DNA of 19,311 bases from assembly GCA_031279575.1 (NCBI GenBank), contig JAITIG010000028.1:1-19311 (forward strand), read 5' to 3'. Below the pieces are notes generated by a model. The model saw only the letters and a list, made by a program, of their open reading frames with translations. It was not told where the DNA came from and did no database searches. This document shows, in pieces, positions 7,297-16,580 of the stretch (its first letter is position 1; each line of letters starts with the position of its first letter). The DNA comes from Bifidobacteriaceae bacterium. Its GTDB lineage: Bacteria; Actinomycetota; Actinomycetes; Actinomycetales; WQXJ01. Position numbers and translations under genes: made by a program.

Positions 7297-7557
7297 TTGG
7301 GCCCCTCCCAGGACTCCCCCGCCCCGTTGCCCGATGCCGCCAACACCCCCCCCAGCGCCATCGCCTCGCGCCTGCAAGGACTGTTGTGGCGGGCCGCCTT
7401 GGTGCGCGCGGTTGGCGTCTTCGACACCTTGACAGCGGCCACAGCGTTGGAGCACGGCGCCACGGTGGTCCACTACGACCGCGACTTCGAGCGCCTCGCC
7501 TCGGTTTGCCCCGACCTGCGCCAGCAGTGGGCCGTCCCCGCCGGATCGGTGGATTGA
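7297..7557 (+). pseudogene. VapC-type PIN-domain toxin remnant, N-terminus missing
   Basis: From about 7354 the product matches the C-terminal half of a VapC ribonuclease: SRLQGLLWRAALVRAVGVFD, then TLTAATALEHGATVVHYD and RDFERLASV, ending WAVPAGSVD. The two C-terminal acidic positions of the PIN active site are kept (FDTL and HYDRDF). The first half, with the N-terminal Asp and the middle Glu, is absent, and an in-frame TAG lies just upstream (7273). The residues before 7354 do not look like VapC. The only start is a TTG (7297) without a Shine-Dalgarno. No antitoxin gene is beside it. It is most likely a decayed toxin-antitoxin locus. Its stop is three bases from the stop of the converging aminotransferase gene. 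Confidence 0.65.
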
Positions 7558-7560
7558 GGG

Positions 7561-8853
7561 TCAGGTCAGGGCCTCGGCCAGGCGCCTTAGGGCCTCGGTT
7601 AGGACAGCGCGGGGGGCGGCTGCGTTGAGGCGTTGGAAGCCGGCGCCGCCGGGGCCGAAGGATTCGCCGTCGGAGAGCCACAGCCGCGCCCGCTCCAACA
7701 CGAGCCGGCGCAGTTCGGCCGGCTCCAGCCCCAGGGCGCGGAAGTCGATCCAGGCCACATATGTCCCCTCGGGCTGGCGGAAGCCCAGCTGCGGCAGGTT
7801 GGCGCCAATCCCGGCCGCCAGGCAGGCCATGTTCCCCTCCAGGTAGGCCACCAAGTCATCGACCCAGGCGTCGGCCCGCCCGCAGTAGGCGGCCTGGCAG
7901 GCGGCCAGGGCCAGCCCCGGGTGCGGGCCGAGGCCTTGGGCGGCGTAGGCGGCCTTCAAGCGGGCCCGCGCGCCCAAGTCGGCCGCGAAGAGGTTGGCCA
8001 ATTGCAAGCCCGCCAGGTTGAAGGTCTTCGACGGCGCGGTGCAGGTGACGGTGATGGCGTCGACCTCCGCGCCGAGGCTGGCGGTGACGGTGTGCCGCCG
8101 CCCCGGGTAGGCAAAGTCGGCGTGGACCTCGTCGGAGATGATCCACAGCCCGTGCCGCAGGCAGATCTCCGCCAGCTGCTCCAACTCGGCCCGCCGCCAC
8201 ACCCGCCCGACTGGGTTGTGCGGCGAGCACAAGATCACCGCCGTCGCCTGCCGGGCCGCCGCCGCGAAGCCGTCGAAGTCGATTTGGTACCCGTCCGGGC
8301 CCTCTACCAGCGGGTTCGCCAGCAGCCGGCGGCCGCGCCCATGCACCGCCTCGAAGAACGGCGCGTAGACCGGCGGTTGGACGATGACGCCGTCCCCCGG
8401 TTTGGTCAGCGCCTCCAAGGCCAAGTGCAGCCCGTGGACCACGCCGCGGGTCAGGACCGCCGCCCGCGCCTCGACCTGCCAGCCGTGCCGCCGCTCGAAC
8501 CAGCCCGCCAGCGCCTCGTAGTAGGAGTCGGTTGGCACCGAGTAGCCGATGATGCCGTGCGCCGCCCTTTCCGCCAAGGCCTGGCGCACCGCCGGCGGCG
8601 CCGCGAAGGCCATGTCCGCCACCCACAAAGGCAAGGCGTCGGCCGGCACGCCGTGCCGGCGCCGGTCCCAGGCCAGCGCCCCGGTCCCGGCGCGGTCGAT
8701 CAGGCGGTCGAATTCGCTCGCCGGGCCGCTCGCCGCCCTGGCCGGGGAAGCTGCCGGGCTGCTCGCCGCCCTGGCCGGGGAAGCCGCCGGGCCGGCTGGC
8801 GCCTGCTGGCCGCCGGCCTGGTCAAACCGCGGTCCCGGAACCTCGTTGCTCAT
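7561..8853 (-). CDS. MalY/PatB-family PLP-dependent aminotransferase / cystathionine beta-lyase
   Basis: The protein has 430 residues and the fold-type I aminotransferase pattern of the MalY/PatB group: FDRLIDRAGTGALAWDR (48-64), LWVADMAF (76-83), GYSVPTDSYY (103-112), SPHNPVGR (Asn213), ISDEVHADF (Asp241, contacts the PLP ring nitrogen) and TAPSKTFNLAG with Lys276 as the Schiff-base lysine. Known members cleave the C-S bond of cystathionine or cysteine conjugates, giving homocysteine or a thiol, pyruvate and ammonia; some act as transaminases or regulators. The first 45 residues are an Ala/Pro/Ser-rich extension containing a 33-bp repeat and are unusual for the family. The start ATG has only a weak GGGAAG upstream. 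An alternative start after the repeat is possible, but I see no better ribosome-binding site. Confidence 0.85.
   Translation of the reverse strand: MSNEVPGPRFDQAGGQQAPAGPAASPARAASSPAASPARAASGPASEFDRLIDRAGTGALAWDRRRHGVPADALPLWVADMAFAAPPAVRQALAERAAHGIIGYSVPTDSYYEALAGWFERRHGWQVEARAAVLTRGVVHGLHLALEALTKPGDGVIVQPPVYAPFFEAVHGRGRRLLANPLVEGPDGYQIDFDGFAAAARQATAVILCSPHNPVGRVWRRAELEQLAEICLRHGLWIISDEVHADFAYPGRRHTVTASLGAEVDAITVTCTAPSKTFNLAGLQLANLFAADLGARARLKAAYAAQGLGPHPGLALAACQAAYCGRADAWVDDLVAYLEGNMACLAAGIGANLPQLGFRQPEGTYVAWIDFRALGLEPAELRRLVLERARLWLSDGESFGPGGAGFQRLNAAAPRAVLTEALRRLAEALT
8728..8793 (-). repeat. 33-bp tandem duplication in the MalY N-terminus
   Basis: Two 33-base units starting at 8728 and 8761 differ at only two positions. 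On the minus strand each encodes SPAASPARAAS. The AASPAR part resembles the 24-bp array after recR (15541-15670) at both the codon and the residue level. Confidence 0.9.
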
Positions 8854-8981
8854 GGCCCAATCTTCCCACCCAACCCGGCGCGGCCCGGCGCCGCGCCGGG
8901 TCCAACCGCCAGCCCCGCCGCCTGGCGCCGGGCGGCGCGGATGGCGGGGCGCAAGCCGGGCGTCCAGTGTCCGGGACTAAA
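8854..8981. other. GC-rich part of the malY-clpB divergent spacer
   Basis: This part of the spacer has no gene. It is GC-rich with some duplicated GCGCCGCGCCGG-like stretches. I could not identify a confident promoter for the minus-strand PLP-enzyme gene. The AT-rich operator lies just to the right. Confidence 0.5.
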
Positions 8982-9009
8982 CTTGAGTGTAGTAGACTCA
9001 ACTTTTGAG
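8982..9009 (+). promoter_or_regulatory. HspR-binding HAIR operator upstream of clpB, with an extra half-site
   Basis: CTTGAGT, seven bases, ACTCAAC (8982-9002) matches the HAIR consensus CTTGAGT-N7-ACTCAAG except at the last base. A further TTGAG at 9005-9009 pairs with the same central CTCAA, giving three half-sites. A TAGACT at 8993-8998 could be the -10 box inside the operator. HspR represses clpB, dnaK and other heat-shock operons in actinobacteria, so this gene is probably heat-inducible. No hspR or dnaK is in the window. Confidence 0.85.
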
Positions 9010-9045
9010 AACGCCGTTGGATGAAGCGGGGCCGGCCCCCGCGCC

Positions 9046-9080
9046 AGAAGGTAGCCCAAAAGGTAGCCCAGGAGGTAGCC
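9046..9080 (+). repeat. triplicated 12-bp ribosome-binding-site unit before clpB
   Basis: AGAAGGTAGCCC, AAAAGGTAGCCC and AGGAGGTAGCC lie head to tail and end directly at the ATG (9081). The third has a full AGGAGG five bases before the ATG and fixes the clpB start. The first two have AAGG cores but no start codon. The upstream ATG at 9021 would translate the units as [12 protein letters not shown] and has no Shine-Dalgarno of its own. Confidence 0.8.
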
Positions 9081-11861
9081 ATGGATGTCAACAAGCTCAC
9101 CGCCAAGTCGAAGGCCGCGCTGCAAGACGCGGTCCAGCAGGCGGCCGCCGCGTCAAACCCCACCGTGGAGCCGCTACACCTGCTCAACGCCTTGTGGTTG
9201 GACCAGTCCGGGCTGGCCCTCAAGCTGGCCGAGGCCGCCCACGCCCAAACCCAGGAGATCGGGGCCCAAACGCGCGTCGCGCTGGTGGCCCTGCCGGCGG
9301 CATCGGGCGCTTCGACGGCTGCGCCGCAGGTGGGGCGGCAACTGCTGGCCGCGCTGGAGGCCGCCCAAAAACTAGCCGACGCGGAAGGCGACAGCTACGT
9401 CTCAGCCGAGATCCTGCTGATCGGCCTAGCCGGGCAGGAGGGCAAAGCCGGCGACATCCTGCGGGCCGGCGGCGCCACCCCTCAGGCGCTGAGCGCCGCC
9501 CTGCCAGAGATCCGCGGCGGCCAAAAAGTCCAAAGCGCCAACCCGGAGGGCACCTTCGACGCCCTCGGGCAGTACGGCAGGGACCTGACCCAGGCCGCGC
9601 GGGACGGGCAGCTCGACCCGGTGATCGGCCGCGACCAGGAGATCCGCCGCGTCATCCAGGTGCTGTCCAGGCGCACCAAGAACAACCCGGTGCTGATCGG
9701 CGAGCCGGGAGTCGGCAAGACAGCCGTGGTGGAAGGCCTGGCGCAGCGGATTGTCAAGGGCGACGTGCCGGAGGCGCTGCTGGGCAAACAGCTGATCGCC
9801 CTGGACCTGAGCTCGATGGTGGCCGGAGCCAAATACCGCGGCGAGTTCGAGGAGCGCCTCAAGGCGGTGCTCCAGGAGATCAAAGACTCAGGCGGCCAGG
9901 TTGTGACGTTCATCGACGAGCTGCACACGGTGGTCGGCGCGGGGGCGGCCGAGGGCTCGATGGACGCCGGCAACATGCTCAAACCGATGCTGGCGCGCGG
10001 CGAATTGCGGCTGGTCGGCGCCACCACCCTGGACGAGTACCGCGAGCGGATCGAGCAAGACCCGGCCTTGGAGCGGCGCTTCCAGCAGGTGTTTGTGGGC
10101 GAGCCGTCGGTTGAGGACACCATCACCATTCTGCGCGGCATCGCGCCGCGCTACGAGGCCCACCACCATGTCACCATCTCCGACTCGGCGCTGGTGGCCG
10201 CGGCGCAGCTGTCGGACCGCTACATCTCCGGGCGCCAACTGCCGGACAAGGCGATCGACCTGATGGACGAGGCGGCCTCGCGCCTGCGCATGGAGCTGAC
10301 CTCGAACCCGGTGGAGATAGACCAGTTGCAGCGGGCCGTCTTCCGGTTGGAGATGGAGGAGCAGTACCTGGTCGACTCGGTCAAAGGCAAAGAGAAGAAG
10401 CTGGACGATTCCACCGCCGAGCGCCTGGCCAAGCTGCGCTCCGACTTGGCGGACCGGCGCGAGGAGCTGAGCGCTTTGACCGCCCGCTGGGAGCGGGAAA
10501 AGGCCGACCGCAACAAGGTGGGCGACTTGCGCGCCCGCCTCGACGAGCTGACCACGGCCGCGGAGCAGGCCGAGAACCGGGGCGACCTGGCCGAGGCCTC
10601 CCGCCTGCGCTTCGGGGAGATCCCGCCGGTCCAGGCCGCCTTGGCCCAAGCCGAGCAGACCCAGTCGGCCGACGATGCCGCGCTCGCCGCCAGGCGCGCC
10701 ACCCCGGCCCCCGGGACGCCCGGGACGCCCGGGACCGGCGGCGCGGCCGGCGGCGCGGCCGGCGGCGAGGCGGCTGGCGGCGAGGCGGCTGGGAGCGGCG
10801 GCGAGGGCGGGCCTGGGGCGGACGGCATCGTGCGGCAGGCGGAGGTGCCGCTGGTGCCGGACAAAGTGGGGCCGGACGAGGTGGCCGAGGTGGTGTCCTC
10901 CTGGACGGGGATACCGGCCGGGCGGCTGCTGGAGGGCGAGACCGCCAAACTGCTGCGCATGGAGCAGGTGATCGGGGAGCGCCTGATTGGGCAGGCGGCG
11001 GCCGTCCAAGCGGTGTCCGATGCCGTCCGGCGGGCCCGGGCGGGCGTCTCCGACCCGAACCGGCCGACCGGCTCGTTCCTGTTCCTGGGGCCCACCGGGG
11101 TCGGCAAAACCGAGCTGGCCAAAGCTTTGGCCGATTTCCTGTTCGACGACGAGCGGGCCGTGGTCAGGATCGACATGTCGGAATACTCCGAGAAGCACTC
11201 GGTGGCGCGCCTGGTCGGGGCGCCCCCCGGCTATGTCGGCTACGAGGAGGGCGGGCAGCTGACCGAGGCGGTCAGGCGCCGGCCCTACTCGGTGGTGCTG
11301 CTGGACGAGGTCGAAAAAGCCCACCCAGAGGTGTTCGACATTCTGCTGCAGGTGTTGGACGACGGCCGCCTGACGGACGGCCAAGGCCGCACGGTCGACT
11401 TCCGCAACGTGATCCTGGTGCTGACCTCCAACCTGGGCTCGCAATACCTGGTGGACCTGACCACGGCCCCCGAGGCCCAGCGCGAGGCGGTGATGACGGC
11501 CGTGCGGGCGGCTTTCAAACCAGAGTTCTTGAACCGGCTGGATGAGATCTTGATCTTCGACACGCTGACTTTGGAGCAGATCGGGCGGATTGTCGACCTC
11601 CAGCTGGCCTCGCTCGGCCGGCGCCTGGCGCCTAGGCGGCTGACCCTGGATGTGGCGCCGGCGGCGCGCGACTGGCTGGCGCTGGAGGGCTACGACCCGG
11701 CCTTCGGGGCGCGGCCGCTGCGGCGCGTGATCCAACGCGAGGTGGGCGACCGGTTGGCCAAAGGCCTGCTGTCAGGCGAGATCAAAGACGGCGAGACAGT
11801 CCGCCTGGACCGCCCGGCAGGCGCCGCGCAGGCCCGCGGGCTGACCCTCGCCAGCGCCTGA
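9081..11861 (+). CDS. clpB: ClpB chaperone (AAA+ disaggregase)
   Basis: ClpB is a hexameric cytosolic ATPase that threads aggregated proteins through its pore, working with DnaK. From the ATG at 9081 it has 926 residues against a usual 850-870. It shows the N domain ([14 protein letters not shown]), nucleotide domain 1 with Walker A GEPGVGKT (207-214), FIDELHTV (277-284) and the arginine pair in ERRF (332-333), the coiled-coil middle domain (about 405-530), and domain 2 with GPTGVGKT (670-677) and [10 protein letters not shown]. An Ala/Gly-rich segment of about 50 residues (roughly 535-585, with GTPGTPG and GGAAGG runs) sits between the middle domain and domain 2 and accounts for the extra length. 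Start choice follows the AGGAGG site; regulation is probably by HspR. It converges on pimB with a five-base gap. Confidence 0.97.
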   Translation: MDVNKLTAKSKAALQDAVQQAAAASNPTVEPLHLLNALWLDQSGLALKLAEAAHAQTQEIGAQTRVALVALPAASGASTAAPQVGRQLLAALEAAQKLADAEGDSYVSAEILLIGLAGQEGKAGDILRAGGATPQALSAALPEIRGGQKVQSANPEGTFDALGQYGRDLTQAARDGQLDPVIGRDQEIRRVIQVLSRRTKNNPVLIGEPGVGKTAVVEGLAQRIVKGDVPEALLGKQLIALDLSSMVAGAKYRGEFEERLKAVLQEIKDSGGQVVTFIDELHTVVGAGAAEGSMDAGNMLKPMLARGELRLVGATTLDEYRERIEQDPALERRFQQVFVGEPSVEDTITILRGIAPRYEAHHHVTISDSALVAAAQLSDRYISGRQLPDKAIDLMDEAASRLRMELTSNPVEIDQLQRAVFRLEMEEQYLVDSVKGKEKKLDDSTAERLAKLRSDLADRREELSALTARWEREKADRNKVGDLRARLDELTTAAEQAENRGDLAEASRLRFGEIPPVQAALAQAEQTQSADDAALAARRATPAPGTPGTPGTGGAAGGAAGGEAAGGEAAGSGGEGGPGADGIVRQAEVPLVPDKVGPDEVAEVVSSWTGIPAGRLLEGETAKLLRMEQVIGERLIGQAAAVQAVSDAVRRARAGVSDPNRPTGSFLFLGPTGVGKTELAKALADFLFDDERAVVRIDMSEYSEKHSVARLVGAPPGYVGYEEGGQLTEAVRRRPYSVVLLDEVEKAHPEVFDILLQVLDDGRLTDGQGRTVDFRNVILVLTSNLGSQYLVDLTTAPEAQREAVMTAVRAAFKPEFLNRLDEILIFDTLTLEQIGRIVDLQLASLGRRLAPRRLTLDVAPAARDWLALEGYDPAFGARPLRRVIQREVGDRLAKGLLSGEIKDGETVRLDRPAGAAQARGLTLASA

Positions 11862-11866
11862 GCCCT

Positions 11867-12994
11867 TCAAAGCTCCAGCAGGCGGCGCAGCAGAGCGGCG
11901 CGCTGGTCCCAGGTCCACTCCCGGGCCATCCAGGCGCGGCCGGCCGCGCCCATGGCGGCCGCCCGGGGGCGGTCCCGCAGCAGCTCCACCAGCCGGGCGG
12001 CCAACTCGGCCGGGTCGCGCGGGTTGACCACGAACCCCGTCTCGCCGTCCCGGACCGTCTCCGGCGCGCCCCCCGACGCGCCCACCACCACCGGCAGGCC
12101 GGCGGCGGCCGCCTCCAACGCCACCATCCCCAAACCCTCGACTTGCAGCCCGCCGGTGCGGTCGCGGGTGGGGAAGGCGAACACGTCGGCCGCCGCGTAA
12201 TAGGGCGCGATCTCGGCGTGGGGGACGGGGCCGGCGAAGTGGACGGCATCGCAGACGCGCAGGTCGGCCGCCAAAGCTGCCAGGCGGGGGCGGGCCGGGC
12301 CCTCGCCGACCACCGCCAACTCGGCCTCCGGCACCGCCGCCAACACCGCCGGCAACGCTCTGACCAGGGTGTCTTGCCCCTTGTGGGGCACCAGGCGGGA
12401 GACTGAGAGGATAACCGGCCGGCCCTGCAAAGCCAGGCGCCGGCGCACGCTGGCGCCCTCGGCGGCGGCGAAACGCGCCGGGTCCACCCCGGGGGACAGC
12501 CTGACCAGCCGCGCCCGGTCCGGCGCCGGCAGGGCCTGTCCGATGACGTCGCCGCAGTAAGTCGAGATGTACGTCAAATGGTCCACGCCGCGGGCGATCT
12601 GGCGGATGGCGGCCCTGGTGGGAGGGGCTTTGGTCCAGAAGCACTCATGGGAGTGGGATGAGGCCACGATCCGTTTGAGGCCCGCCTGCCGGCGCAGCCG
12701 CGCGGCCATCAGCCCAAGCGAGGCGGCCGCCCCAAAGTAAACCGAATCGCAGCCGAAGCGCTTGGCCAGGGCGGCGGCGCCGTGCTGGATGTGGGGTGTG
12801 GGCAGGAGCACCCGGGTGCGGGCGCGGACCACCGGGAAGGGCAGCTGGGCGTCGAATTCGCCATCGCCGTCCGCGCTGGAGGTGAACACCGCCACCTGGT
12901 CTGGCGGCAGGCGGCTGACCAGCTGGTAGACAAAGTTTTCAATTCCGCCTTGCTTGGGCGGGAAATCGTTGGTCACAACCAGGCAGCGCGGCAT
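11867..12994 (-). CDS. pimB: GT4 mannosyltransferase, PimB type
   Basis: The protein has 375 residues from the ATG at 12994; the frame opens at 13069 but the first 25 residues are Pro-rich and unlike the family. It has the GT4 fold markers: VVTNDFPPKQGGIENF with the N-terminal glycine loop, YFGAAASLGL, SHSHE, SPGVDPARF, SVSRLVPHKGQDTL (Arg200 and Lys205 would contact the donor phosphates) and the EX7E motif (Glu286, Glu294) in VEGLGMVALEA. These match mycobacterial/corynebacterial PimB (Rv2188c), which adds a second mannose from GDP-mannose to phosphatidylinositol monomannoside on the cytoplasmic membrane face. A related GT4 sugar transferase is the alternative. It follows asd by 46 bases on the same strand and may be cotranscribed. 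Confidence 0.8.
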   Translation of the reverse strand: MPRCLVVTNDFPPKQGGIENFVYQLVSRLPPDQVAVFTSSADGDGEFDAQLPFPVVRARTRVLLPTPHIQHGAAALAKRFGCDSVYFGAAASLGLMAARLRRQAGLKRIVASSHSHECFWTKAPPTRAAIRQIARGVDHLTYISTYCGDVIGQALPAPDRARLVRLSPGVDPARFAAAEGASVRRRLALQGRPVILSVSRLVPHKGQDTLVRALPAVLAAVPEAELAVVGEGPARPRLAALAADLRVCDAVHFAGPVPHAEIAPYYAAADVFAFPTRDRTGGLQVEGLGMVALEAAAAGLPVVVGASGGAPETVRDGETGFVVNPRDPAELAARLVELLRDRPRAAAMGAAGRAWMAREWTWDQRAALLRRLLEL

Positions 12995-13040
12995 GCGCTC
13001 AATCGTCGCACACCCCGGGGGCGGCGGCGCGGCGGGGTCT

Positions 13041-15421
<2,381 letters not shown>

Positions 15422-15540
15422 GGGAGCCTCCTTGTCTGTGCTTGGGTGGCTTGCGCTTGCCGGACGGGTGGGACCGCCCGCCAGATTCTCCCACACGCGG
15501 CCTGGGATCGCTCAGGCGGGCGCCAGCCTGAGATCTTGCG
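15422..15540 (-). other. lysC upstream region
   Basis: Apart from the AAGGAGG ribosome-binding site (15427-15433) this stretch has a GAGAAT hexamer near 15485-15490 that could be a weak -10 box. No -35 match is seen at the right distance. lysC may have its own promoter here or be read through from recR. Confidence 0.3.
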
Positions 15541-15670
15541 CCGCCGCGGGCCTGGCGGGCGATGCCGCCGGGGGCCTGGCGGGCGATGCCGCCGGGGGCC
15601 TGGCGGGCGGTGCCGCCGCGGGCCTGGCGGGCGATGCCGCCGGGGGCCTGGTGGGCGGTGCCGCCGCGGG
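15541..15670. repeat. 24-bp tandem array between recR and lysC
   Basis: Five units of 24 bases begin at 15551, 15575, 15599, 15623 and 15647, each starting CCTGGCGGGC or CCTGGTGGGC, with a partial unit before 15551. Units alternate between GATGCCGCCGGGGG and GGTGCCGCCGCGGG endings. The array lies 36 bases after the recR stop. Read on in the recR frame it would encode PPAASPAR-type repeats. There are no unique spacers, so it is not a CRISPR. Confidence 0.92.
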
Positions 15671-15706
15671 CCCGCCCGCCCGGGGCCGGGGCCGGGGCTG
15701 CGGCGG

Positions 15707-16300
15707 TCAGAAGGCGCGGCGGCCCTCAAGGGCGCGGGACAAGGTGATCTCATCGGCGTACTCGAGGTCGCCGCCCACCGGCAGGCCTGAGGCGAGCCGG
15801 GTGACCGGGACCTCCAGGGTGCGCAGGGCGCGGGCCAGATAGGTGGCGGTGGCCTCGCCCTCGATGTTGGGGTCCATGGCCAAGATGACCTCCGCCACAG
15901 GCTCCGCGCCGAGCCGCTTGAGCAGTTCGCGGATGTGGAGTTGGTCTGGGCCAATCCCGCCGATGGGGTCGATGGCGCCGCCTAGCACATGGTAAAGCCC
16001 GCGGTATTCGCGTGTCCGCTCGACGGCGATGACGTCTTTCGGCTCCTCGACCACGCACAGGATCGACTGGTCCCGCCTGGGGTCTTGGCAGATGGCGCAC
16101 AGCGGCTCCTCGGAGATGTTGAAGCACCGCCCGCAGAACCGCACCCGCTGCTTGACATTGCCGAGAGCGGCGATCAGCCGGCCGACATCGTCGTTGGGGG
16201 CGCTCAAAATGTGGAAGGCGATTCGGCTGGCGCCCTTCGGCCCGATGCCTGGGAGCAAACCCAACTCGTCAACTAGATCCTGCAAGGCTCCCGTGAACAC
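15707..16300 (-). CDS. recR: recombination mediator protein RecR
   Basis: RecR works with RecF and RecO to load RecA onto single-stranded gaps. The 197 residues are the normal length. They show the helix-hairpin-helix region [20 protein letters not shown] (13-32), a four-cysteine zinc finger (C56, C59, C68, C71 in CGRC and CAIC) and a Toprim domain ([41 protein letters not shown]). The end LEGRRAF is a usual RecR C-terminus. The GTG start at 16300 has TAGGGT six bases before it, which could be a leaderless -10 box, or GGGTGG acting as a Shine-Dalgarno. dnaX lies upstream, but the ybaB gene commonly found between them is missing. Confidence 0.97.
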   Translation of the reverse strand: MFTGALQDLVDELGLLPGIGPKGASRIAFHILSAPNDDVGRLIAALGNVKQRVRFCGRCFNISEEPLCAICQDPRRDQSILCVVEEPKDVIAVERTREYRGLYHVLGGAIDPIGGIGPDQLHIRELLKRLGAEPVAEVILAMDPNIEGEATATYLARALRTLEVPVTRLASGLPVGGDLEYADEITLSRALEGRRAF

Positions 16301-16306
16301 GCAGCC

Positions 16307-16312
16307 ACCCTA
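16307..16312 (-). promoter_or_regulatory. possible leaderless -10 box for recR
   Basis: The minus strand has TAGGGT, then six bases, then the GTG start. It fits TANNNT with leaderless spacing. The overlapping GGGTGG could instead be a ribosome-binding site, and no -35 is evident, so this is weaker than the dnaX promoter. Confidence 0.3.
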
Positions 16313-16376
16313 GCGCGGCGCCGGCCCGCCCGGCCGCATTGTTCGCGCGAGGCGCGATACTCCAGGCGCCGCCCTG

Positions 16377-16388
16377 CCTGCCGGCAGG
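16377..16388. other. 12-bp palindrome within a longer hairpin, dnaX-recR gap
   Basis: CCTGCCGGCAGG is self-complementary and is flanked by CGCCGCC on the left (16367-16373) and GGCGGCG on the right, giving a nested hairpin. No T-run follows on either strand. It may slow polymerase or stabilise a dnaX 3' end. Confidence 0.35.
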
Positions 16389-16400
16389 TCCTGGCGGCGG

Positions 16401-16567
16401 GCCGGGCCGGCCCGGCTGGCGGGTCTTTGGGGCGGGCCGGGCCGGCTGGCGGGTCCTTGGGGCGGGCCGGGCCGGCTGGCGGGTCCTTGGGGCGGGCCGG
16501 CCCGGCTGGCGGGTCTTTGGGTCGGGCCGGCCCGGCTGGCGGGTCTTTGGGTCGGGCCGGCCCGGCC
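16401..16567. repeat. 30-bp tandem array after the dnaX stop
   Basis: Five exact-length 30-base units (starting 16401, 16431, 16461, 16491, 16521) and a partial sixth contain CGGGCCGG, GGCTGGC and GGGTCTTTGG or GGGTCCTTGG. Units differ at one to three positions. The array begins 14 bases after the dnaX stop. In the dnaX frame it would encode PKTRQPGRPD or PRTRQPARPA. There are no spacers, so not a CRISPR, and no gene is evident inside. Confidence 0.95.
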
Positions 16568-16580
16568 CGTGGGCGCGGGC

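Noticed and set aside
7633..9024. Plus-strand frame of 463 codons opposite the PLP-enzyme gene
   Set aside because: Antisense to a well-supported MalY/PatB gene.
9021..9080. Upstream clpB start at 9021
   Set aside because: No Shine-Dalgarno there, whereas 9081 has AGGAGG at ideal spacing and the conserved ClpB N-terminus.
9888..11735. Minus-strand open frame of 615 codons opposite clpB
   Set aside because: Antisense to a clear clpB gene and unlike any protein family.
15541..16567. CRISPR-like arrays (24- and 30-bp repeats)
   Set aside because: Units abut with no unique spacers, and no cas genes are present.
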